NCBI GenBank assembly: GCA_026386995.1
Contig: JAPLMO010000074.1
Span: forward strand, 1 to 21,466
Source: Planctomycetota bacterium
GTDB lineage: Bacteria > Planctomycetota > Phycisphaerae > FEN-1346
Direction: 5' to 3'
Length of the DNA stretch: 21,466 nt
Shown: positions 16,701 through 21,466 of the stretch, piece by piece
How positions within the stretch are numbered: position 1 is the stretch's first letter
Layout of the letters: the number at the start of each line of letters is the position of its first letter
Position numbers and translations under genes: made by a program
The notes under the pieces: generated by a model
What the model saw: the letters and a program-made list of their open reading frames with translations, nothing else
Told to the model about the DNA's origin: nothing
Database searches by the model: none

Positions 16701-17041
16701 TCCCTGACGGCGAACCTCAAACGCGCGGCCCAGGCAAGAATCCTTGGCCGCCGCGGCGGTTTCGCTGCGGTGTCCGGAGAGGCCCTTTTCTGATTACTGC
16801 CGTTTCGCACTCCGCCCCGGCGGGGCGACTGAACACCGTTCATGCGCCCCTCTGGGGCTGAAACTGGAAAAGGAAATACGGCTATCGGGGGCCTCGTCAA
16901 ACAGAAAAAGCGAAAGAATAGTAACGGGTTAGTTACACGTGCCCCGTGAACGTAGGGGCGAGGCATGCCTCGCCCGCAGGCTTGTAGGACTTACTCCGGG
17001 CGAGAGGGTTACCTTGCAGGCAGGCCGTACTTGGCACCGCT
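16701..17041. repeat. Intergenic palindromes after the GH51 gene
   Basis: No gene is seen. Palindromes present are CCGCCGCGGCGG (about 16750), CGCCCCGGCGGGGCG (16813-16827), and the perfect 20-bp GGGCGAGGCATGCCTCGCCC (16956-16975). The last lies downstream of the doc gene and could fold in its transcript, though it lacks a T-tract. Confidence 0.55.
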
Positions 17042-17425
17042 TTACTTGGCGATCTTCCTGAAAAACCCGGCCACCTGCTTCTTGTCGGCCCGACCGCAGG
17101 CGACCGCAAGGGTGATGGCTTCCAGCCCCGCCTCATCGCCCTCCAGGACGACATCGTTGAGAGCCAGGAAGACGATGGCGGCAACGGCCCCGGCGCGTTT
17201 GTTGCCGTCGAGGAAGGGGTGGTTCTTCACCACGTGGAAGAGGTACGCCGCCGCCATTTCAAAGATGTCGCGATGCAAAAACTCGCCGCCGAAAGTCGCC
17301 CGGGGCTGGGCCAGGGCCGATTCCAGCAGCCCGACATCCCGTATACCCATCTCGCCGCCGTAGCGCTCAATCTGGTCCCGGTGGATGGCCGCAAGGTCAT
17401 CGAGGTACAGCAGTTCGATGGGCAT
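17042..17425 (-). CDS. doc: Doc-type (Fic family) toxin
   Basis: 127 residues, the usual Doc size. The Fic active-site motif is complete: HPFLDGNKR (69-77), with the catalytic His and the nucleotide-binding GNKR. ERYGGEMGIRDVGLLESALA (20-39) is the conserved N-terminal helix pair of death-on-curing proteins. Doc phosphorylates elongation factor Tu and stops translation. It starts at ATG 17425, 3 bp after the antitoxin stop, so the two are co-transcribed with the antitoxin first. All key residues are present and it is probably active. Confidence 0.95.
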   Translation of the reverse strand: MPIELLYLDDLAAIHRDQIERYGGEMGIRDVGLLESALAQPRATFGGEFLHRDIFEMAAAYLFHVVKNHPFLDGNKRAGAVAAIVFLALNDVVLEGDEAGLEAITLAVACGRADKKQVAGFFRKIAK

Positions 17426-17428
17426 GTC

Positions 17429-17656
17429 TCACCGCGCCAGGCTCTTAAGGGCCCGCCCGAACTTGCGGTTGGCGTCTTTCAGGGCCTTCTTGAACTTCGC
17501 TTTCCGCTTGGCGTCGCGGACGGGGGAAAGCACCAGGGCCTTGCCGTCGGTGGCGATCTCAATGGGGGTGCTGGCCGTAATGCCGAGCAGTTCCATGATG
17601 GGCTTGTCGATCACCAGGGCGTAACTGTTGCCGTGCCGCGTCAGAGTCTTGATCAT
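17429..17656 (-). CDS. AbrB/MazE-type antitoxin partner of Doc
   Basis: 75 residues from ATG 17656, chosen because a strong AAGGAGG lies about 6 nt upstream and the sequence opens as a swapped-hairpin DNA-binding domain: MIKTLTRHGNSYALVIDKPI then MELLGITASTPIEIATDG. The basic C-terminal tail (DAKRKAKFKKALKDANRKFG) probably wraps and neutralises the toxin. Classical Doc partners (Phd) have a different fold, but AbrB-type partners for Doc are known in many genomes. It should bind its own promoter and repress the operon, where a palindrome is visible. Confidence 0.9.
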   Translation of the reverse strand: MIKTLTRHGNSYALVIDKPIMELLGITASTPIEIATDGKALVLSPVRDAKRKAKFKKALKDANRKFGRALKSLAR

Positions 17657-17680
17657 GGGAAGCCTCCTTCGTATCCACAA

Positions 17681-17709
17681 AGTATACACGGTGTAAGACC
17701 CTGCGTCAA
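17681..17709 (-). promoter_or_regulatory. Promoter and likely operator of the toxin-antitoxin operon
   Basis: On the minus strand TTGACG (17709-17704), 17 nt, TATACT (17686-17681) is a strong promoter. The palindrome TACAC-G-GTGTA (17685-17695) overlaps the start of the -10 and the spacer, a natural binding site for the AbrB-type antitoxin. The transcription start would be near 17674. Confidence 0.75.
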
Positions 17710-17797
17710 GCCCCATGCCGTAGCCCGATGCCGTTGCCTTCATCATTCGCTATTCGTCATTCCTTGTTCGATATTCTCCGTGCCGTTGCCGTTGTAT

Positions 17798-18088
17798 CCG
17801 CCCCAACGGGGCGGCGGAGTGTAGCCACGGGTGGAGCACCGGCCGCATAGCGGACGGTGCGCAACCCGTGGAAGTGGTTGTATATCAACATGTCCGCCCC
17901 GACGGGGCGGCGGAATCTCCTTCGCCCCGTTGGGGCGAAAAGAAGAAGAAAAAGAAGAGGAAGAAGAGCCCGCTTCTTTCCACGGGTTACGCAGCGGGTC
18001 CATGAGGGACCGCGCCGCTCCACCCGCCGTCAGGCCACGGCACGCCTGCCGTGCCAGGGTGGCTACACCCCGCCGCCCCGTTGGGGCG
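17798..18088. repeat. Cluster of CGCCCCRAYGGGGCG palindromes
   Basis: Four copies of a short palindrome lie at 17798-17814, 17894-17910, 17923-17937 and 18074-18088. The outer copies and their flanks (GTAGCCAC..., GTGGCTAC...) are inverted with respect to each other. A homopurine run (17936-17967, AAG-rich) and the hairpin CACGGCA/TGCCGTG (about 18033-18050) lie inside. No gene is seen from 17700 to 18131. Confidence 0.7.
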
Positions 18089-18131
18089 ATTATGGTGTGC
18101 ATCTCCAACCCGGCGCGGTAAACTCTTCGCC

Positions 18132-18899
18132 ATGCAACTCGACCTCAACGTTCACCTCGCCGACGGCTACAAAAGCCCCTCGCAACGTGCGCGGCGGGTG
18201 ACGGAGGGATGGTTTGCGGGCCAGATGTACTGCCCGGCGTGCCCGTCGCCGCGACTGGAACAGACGCGGGGCAGCAACCCCGTTGTGGATTTCCTGTGCC
18301 CCGACTGCGGGGCTGAGTTCCAGGTCAAGTCTAAGGCCGGGCCGTTGGGCGCTCGGCTTCGCGATGCCGCATATCAGCCGATGATGGAGCGTGTCGCGGT
18401 CAACCGCAGCCCGCATTTCGCGTTTCTCGGCTACGATTCGCGGCAGTGGCATGTGTGCGGGTTGCTGCTCGTGCCGGGCCACTTCATTACCCCCGACGTG
18501 ATTGAGAAGTGCAAGCCGCTATCGGATTCGGCGAGACGAGCCGGTTGGATCGGCTGCAATATTCTTGCGGGGCGAATACCGCTTGACGGCCGGATTGCGG
18601 TTGTGGAACAAGGCGCTGTCTTGCCGCCACAGGCGGTGCGGCGCCAATGGTCGCGTTTTGCAGATATGAGCCTCGCACGGGTTGAACGGCGCGGCTGGAT
18701 TGTGGACATCCTGCGCGTCGTACGATCTTTCGGCAACCGAATGTTCACGCTGCACGAGGTATATGCGTTTGAGGAATCGCTTACCGCTGCGCATCCCGAG
18801 AACCACCACGTGCGCGACAAGATTCGCCAGCAACTCCAGTACCTACGCAACCGCGGTGTCATCCGCTTCCTCGGTCGGGGGCAATATGTCGCCGAATAG
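18132..18899 (+). CDS. DpnI-like (methyl-directed type IIM) restriction endonuclease
   Basis: 255 residues from ATG 18132, almost exactly the length of DpnI (254), and similar from end to end. The zinc ligands C34, C37, C56 and C59 fall at the same numbers as in DpnI. The PD-(D/E)xK site has D53 and K66, but the middle acidic residue (E64 in DpnI) is Q64 here (EFQVKSK). PLSDSARRAGWIGCNIL (about 142-158) is the best-conserved family block. The C-terminal winged helix (FTLHEVYAFEE..., KIRQQLQYLRNRGVIRFLGR) in DpnI reads the two methyl groups of Gm6ATC. There is no clear ribosome site; a TAAACT (18119-18124) right before ATG suggests a leaderless message. Its last 57 bp overlap the end of the convergent methyltransferase gene. 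Family certain; activity uncertain because of Q64. Confidence 0.93.
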   Translation: MQLDLNVHLADGYKSPSQRARRVTEGWFAGQMYCPACPSPRLEQTRGSNPVVDFLCPDCGAEFQVKSKAGPLGARLRDAAYQPMMERVAVNRSPHFAFLGYDSRQWHVCGLLLVPGHFITPDVIEKCKPLSDSARRAGWIGCNILAGRIPLDGRIAVVEQGAVLPPQAVRRQWSRFADMSLARVERRGWIVDILRVVRSFGNRMFTLHEVYAFEESLTAAHPENHHVRDKIRQQLQYLRNRGVIRFLGRGQYVAE

Positions 18900-20132
18900 G
18901 TAACCGTTGTCGCTCGCAAGCACGTCTCTTGACCAACTGACCCACGAAAGAAGCGTTTGAGCACGCCGAAGGCAGGTGGCCTCGCCCAAGGCGCTGATGC
19001 GGCCAAGCAGGCGGGCGACGGCCTCGCGGTGCTCGCTTGCCGGCGAGGGGCGGCGCACGCAACGGGCGGCGAGCAGCACAAGCGGGTGCGACAAAGTCGC
19101 AACCGCAAGCGCGCGGCGTGCCTCCGGTCCGTTGAGAGCCGCAATCCTGCGACCTTCTTGCGTCAGTGTCCATTCGCAACCGGCCGGCGCAAGCAGACCA
19201 AGCATTGCGGCCGCCTGGCGGTAGTATTGCACATGCCGCACCGTTACGCCGATGGATTGCGCGATGACCGAGGAATCGTTTGCGGACGAGGCGTAGGTTT
19301 CAAGAACGCGCAAGAGGCGTTCGGGCGAGTCGGCCTGCGGCACGCACACGAATCGAAGTCGGGCCATATCCAGGAACGAGGCCGCCATTTCGATTCCGTA
19401 GAACGAACGCCCCGTCTTTGCCGCCGCGATGCCGGTGGTGGCCGAGCCGGAAAACGGGTCCAGCACCAGGTCGTTCTCGTCGGTCGAGGCAGCGATGATT
19501 CGCTCCAGCAGGCCGAGAGGCTTTTGCGTCGGATGTTTGCCGAAAACCTTCTCCTCGCGCCGCGGGGCATCCATCCGCCAGACCGAGAGCATCTGCTTGC
19601 CCTCGTTGAGGCGCTTCATAAGGGCGTAGTTGAACTTGTGGCGGCACTTCTTGTCGCGGCCCGCCCAGATGATGGTCTCGGTGGCGTGCGTGAAGTACCG
19701 GCACGAGAGGTTCGGCGGCGGGTTCGTCTTGACCCACGTGATGTCATTCAGCAACTTATAGCCCAACCTCTGCATGGCGTAGCCGACCGAGTGGATGATA
19801 TGGGCCGTGCCGCTCACCCATATCGAGCCGCTGGGCTTGAGGAGCCGCCGGCACTCGGCGAGCCATCGCAGCGTGAACTCGTGGTCGGCCTCGGCCCCAT
19901 TAGACTCGTCCCACTTGCCCTTGAGAACGCTGACCATCTTGCCAGCGAGGCAGGTGATGCCGCCGTTGGAGAGAAAGTACGGCGGGTCGGCGAAGATGAG
20001 GTCGAACGTGGCCTCGGGCATGCGCGGCATGAGTTGGAGGCAATCGCCCTGGTAAAGGCGAAAGCGGCGGTCGTCCGATTCAAAGTAAGGCGGCGGCAAG
20101 GCCGCCTCGCTCGGTTGCAAGGCGTGTGACAT
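18843..20132 (-). CDS. DpnA-like (M.DpnIIB) DNA adenine methyltransferase with extra C-terminal domain
   Basis: 429 residues from ATG 20132, with GGAG 6-9 nt upstream. It is a beta-class N6-adenine methyltransferase: catalytic DPPY at 49-52 comes before the S-adenosylmethionine-binding DPFSGSATTG at 225-234. The blocks DPPYFLSNGGI, NPPPNLSCRYFTHATETI (138-154), and FGKHPTQKPLGLLERII (197-213) closely follow DpnA of the pneumococcal DpnII system, which methylates GATC. DpnA is about 270 residues; here about 160 more follow. They resemble a winged-helix-containing domain seen at the C-terminus of some restriction-modification proteins (SVIAQSIGVTVRHVQYYRQA, LTQEGRRIAAL, LRRAQTLLSWVSW). It converges on the DpnI-like gene. 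Methyltransferase class is firm; GATC specificity is inferred. Confidence 0.93.
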   Translation of the reverse strand: MSHALQPSEAALPPPYFESDDRRFRLYQGDCLQLMPRMPEATFDLIFADPPYFLSNGGITCLAGKMVSVLKGKWDESNGAEADHEFTLRWLAECRRLLKPSGSIWVSGTAHIIHSVGYAMQRLGYKLLNDITWVKTNPPPNLSCRYFTHATETIIWAGRDKKCRHKFNYALMKRLNEGKQMLSVWRMDAPRREEKVFGKHPTQKPLGLLERIIAASTDENDLVLDPFSGSATTGIAAAKTGRSFYGIEMAASFLDMARLRFVCVPQADSPERLLRVLETYASSANDSSVIAQSIGVTVRHVQYYRQAAAMLGLLAPAGCEWTLTQEGRRIAALNGPEARRALAVATLSHPLVLLAARCVRRPSPASEHREAVARLLGRISALGEATCLRRAQTLLSWVSWSRDVLASDNGYLFGDILPPTEEADDTAVA

Positions 20133-20186
20133 TGCGGCTCCAGAGGCTGCGTCCGCCGCAGGCTAGATGTGCCGCGCGAAACGCTA

Positions 20187-20332
20187 AGAAACTGTTTCAG
20201 AACCGAGTGTCGCAGAACCGAGTGTCGCGCGGTGGGCAGTCTTGCCCACCGCGCATACAAACCAGTCTTTGCGCGGCGGGCAAGACTGCCCGCCGCGCGA
20301 TTACGATGAAAGCCGGTTCTGAAACAGCCTCT
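20187..20332. repeat. Nested-palindrome (MITE-like) element upstream of the methyltransferase
   Basis: The element has terminal inverted repeats CTGTTTCAGAACCG (20192-20205) and CGGTTCTGAAACAG (20314-20327). Inside are two perfect 12-bp hairpins: GCGCGGTGGGCA with loop GTCT (20227-20254) and GCGCGGCGGGCA with loop AGAC (20271-20298). The loops are reverse complements. CAGAACCGAGTGTCG is tandemly duplicated near the left end (20198-20227). The build is the same as at 14794-14944, with different termini. It lies in the putative 5' leader of the methyltransferase gene. Confidence 0.85.
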
Positions 20333-20340
20333 AACCCCTT

Positions 20341-20375
20341 GATCTAAGATCACTTACGGGCGATTGTCAACGATC
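20341..20375 (-). promoter_or_regulatory. Possible methyltransferase promoter with three GATC sites
   Basis: On the minus strand a perfect TTGACA (20370-20365) is followed at 17-18 nt by TTAGAT or TAGATC (20347-20341), a weak -10. GATC occurs at 20372-20375 next to the -35, and at 20348-20351 and 20341-20344 over the -10. A CGTAAGTG motif fills part of the spacer. The start codon is about 200 nt downstream, beyond the palindromic element. Confidence 0.4.
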
Positions 20376-20582
20376 AAATTCCGCGAAAAATCGGATGGCG
20401 ACAGGGGGAGGCCGTTGGCACGGCATGGGCGGCCACGTAGGGCCGCCCCTACGACAGCGCGATGAACGGATCACCCGTAGGGGCCGCCCTGCCACGGCAC
20501 GCCGAACGGGAGCCCGTAGGGGCCGCCCCACGTGGCCGCCCTCCGTTTTGATGCCGCGTGCCAGGCTTTCCCGGCCCCGCCC
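20376..20582. repeat. Intergenic repeats with GTAGGGGCCGCCC units
   Basis: No gene is seen. GTAGGG(G)CCGCCC units recur in this stretch (about 20439, 20479, 20516), together with GGCGGCCACGT and its complement. These are short intergenic repeats. Confidence 0.5.
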
Positions 20583-20705
20583 CCAATGGCATTAGGTTAA
20601 GCCCGGTTGGGGTCAGGAGCCCTATCTGTAAGGCTCCTGACCCCTTCCCGGCGGGCCGAAAACAGGGTTTGCTTTGGCGAGAAGTCCTTATCCTAATGCC
20701 ATTGG
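20583..20705. repeat. 123-bp nested palindromic element
   Basis: Terminal inverted repeats CCAATGGCATTAGGTTAAG (20583-20601) and its complement CTTATCCTAATGCCATTGG (20687-20705) differ by one base. Inside is a perfect 13-bp stem GGGGTCAGGAGCC/GGCTCCTGACCCC (20609-20621 with 20632-20644). It is non-coding and resembles a miniature transposable element. Confidence 0.75.
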
Positions 20706-21150
20706 GCCCCGCCCCCGCATCCCGCGGCATGCCGCGGGTTTGTATTCCCGTTCCCGCCTCGCCGTTGGCCGTTTCTCGCCCAATCCTTCCTCAGCGTTTA
20801 ACTGCGGTTTCAAGTTTCAGGTTTCAAGTTTCAAGTTTCAAAGCCAGCCCGCCAATCTTTAGGGCGGGGTTCAAAGTCAAAGGCAGTTCCGGTTCCCGAC
20901 TCCCCGGCCGGCCCGCCAGGCCTAAGGGCGGGGTCCCGGTTCCCGCCGCTCCATCCCGCGGCAGTGCCGCAGGCTTGTTTTCGGTTTCCGGTTCCCGGCC
21001 CCCGGCCCCCGGTTCCCGGCTCCCTGTTCCCGCCGCTCCATCCCGCGGCCGTGCCGCGGGCTTGTTTTCGGTTCCCGAATCCCGAATCCCGACTCCCGGT
21101 TCCCGCCTCTCGAATCCCGAATCCCGAATCCCGACTCCCGCTGTTACCAT
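20706..21150. repeat. Low-complexity and duplicated intergenic DNA
   Basis: The stretch holds a perfect 18-bp palindrome CCCGCGGCATGCCGCGGG (20721-20738) and TTTCAAG tandem repeats (about 20808-20840). A direct duplication of about 50 bp contains CCGCCGCTCCATCCCGCGGC (about 20943-20991 and 21031-21079), and many TCCCG(A/G)(A/T)TCCCG units run to about 21140. Apparent frames here encode only PESRIPTP-like repeats and are not genes. Confidence 0.7.
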
Positions 21151-21193
21151 TCAAAATCAGGGACACCTATGAGGCTTGTGAAAGATTTCACGA

Positions 21194-21226
21194 ACGTAAG
21201 TGTTTTTGCAAAAGTGGCACTTACGT
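21194..21226. repeat. CGTAAGTG hairpin, copy 1
   Basis: Arms ACGTAAGTG (21194-21202) and CACTTACGT (21218-21226) pair perfectly around a 15-nt loop that contains TTTTGCAAAA. A near-identical hairpin lies at 21430-21462. Confidence 0.8.
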
Positions 21227-21429
21227 CAAATGGGACCCCTCAAAAACCGACTCAGAAGGCTCAAAACACTATCAAGTTCCGATCAAAAACAGTAAAAAGT
21301 GATCAAAAAGGATCAAGTTTTGTCTTACCCATCTTAACATTTTGACGCGCCACCCCCTCTGGCGCTAGCGCCAAGGCCGTTTTTGCCTTTTCGGACCCCC
21401 CAAAAGGGGGTGCGCCGCTCTAATAATTG
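21227..21429. other. AT-richer gene-free stretch between two matching hairpins
   Basis: No gene is seen. It holds three GATC sites within about 40 bp (21277-21316, in repeated GATCAAA contexts), the palindrome GGCGCTAGCGCC (21361-21372) and a CCCCC-AAAA-GGGGG hairpin (about 21397-21411). Composition differs from the neighbouring GC-rich DNA. Confidence 0.5.
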
Positions 21430-21462
21430 ACGTAAGTGTTTCTGCAAAAACGCGACTTACGT
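21430..21462. repeat. CGTAAGTG hairpin, copy 2
   Basis: Arms ACGTAAGT (21430-21437) and ACTTACGT (21455-21462) flank a loop with GTTTCTGCAAAAA, closely matching copy 1. The window ends just after it. Confidence 0.8.
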
Positions 21463-21466
21463 TCGC

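Noticed and set aside
18957..20129. Plus-strand open frame of 390 codons opposite the methyltransferase
   Set aside because: It is a shadow of the methyltransferase coding strand and has no protein family features.
20187..20332. CRISPR-like regular repeats
   Set aside because: The repeated hairpins are inverted, not direct, and no spacer-repeat periodicity or cas gene is present in the window.
20558..21302. Open frames with PESRIPTP-like repeats in the right-hand intergenic region
   Set aside because: They are generated by simple TCCCG/TTTCAAG repeats on both strands, with no start signals or domains.

Overview
The window is high-GC bacterial DNA, most likely from a planctomycete (Phycisphaerae-like). 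The reasons are a PEP-CTERM anchor protein, a very large secreted protein with autotransporter-associated beta-strand repeats (PATR) whose reading continues towards a dockerin-like 'GDVNL', secreted glycoside hydrolases, a YdjY-type lipoprotein, and long intergenic stretches full of palindromic repeats. TGA is used as an ordinary stop codon in several genes, so the genetic code looks standard.

Layout, left to right. 1-4347 (-): giant PATR/LamG-like secreted protein, interrupted near its C-terminus by an in-frame TGA where a Trp is expected. 4348-5343: no intact gene; decayed integrase/terminase-like remnants run up to the 3' end of a tRNA-Pro(CGG) gene (5344-5422, -). 5587-6009 and 6115-6891 (+): a small GspF-like membrane protein and a YdjY-domain lipoprotein. 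6887-7112 (-): a candidate structured small RNA with its own promoter and terminator. 7192-10379 (-): a GH95-like secreted glycosidase followed by a truncated glycosidase. 10891-11751 (+): PEP-CTERM protein with its own promoter and a textbook terminator. 12097-14647 (-): an MttB-family methyltransferase and a Gfo/Idh/MocA oxidoreductase, bracketed by nearly identical 40-bp inverted repeats. 15099-16700 (+): secreted GH51 alpha-L-arabinofuranosidase. 17042-17656 (-): an AbrB-type antitoxin and Doc (Fic) toxin operon. 18132-20132: a DpnI-like endonuclease (+) and a DpnA-like adenine methyltransferase (-), converging with 57 bp of overlap. 20133-21466: no gene seen, only dense nested palindromes and low-complexity repeats.

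Functionally the left and middle parts look like a surface and polysaccharide-degradation neighbourhood: fucosidase-like and arabinofuranosidase enzymes, a PATR adhesin-like protein and a PEP-CTERM protein. The right part is a small defence/stabilisation island (toxin-antitoxin plus restriction-modification-like pair) embedded in repeats.

The most intriguing items are: (1) DpnI-type enzymes cut only methylated GATC, yet this one sits beside a homologue of DpnA, which makes methylated GATC, so one partner must have changed specificity, activity or timing. (2) A family of nested palindromes has hairpin loops that differ between copies but stay complementary within each copy, and one pair of copies brackets a two-gene operon. 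(3) The putative methyltransferase promoter carries three GATC sites in 35 bp. All functional statements rest on reading the sequence and on remembered family knowledge; no database search was run.
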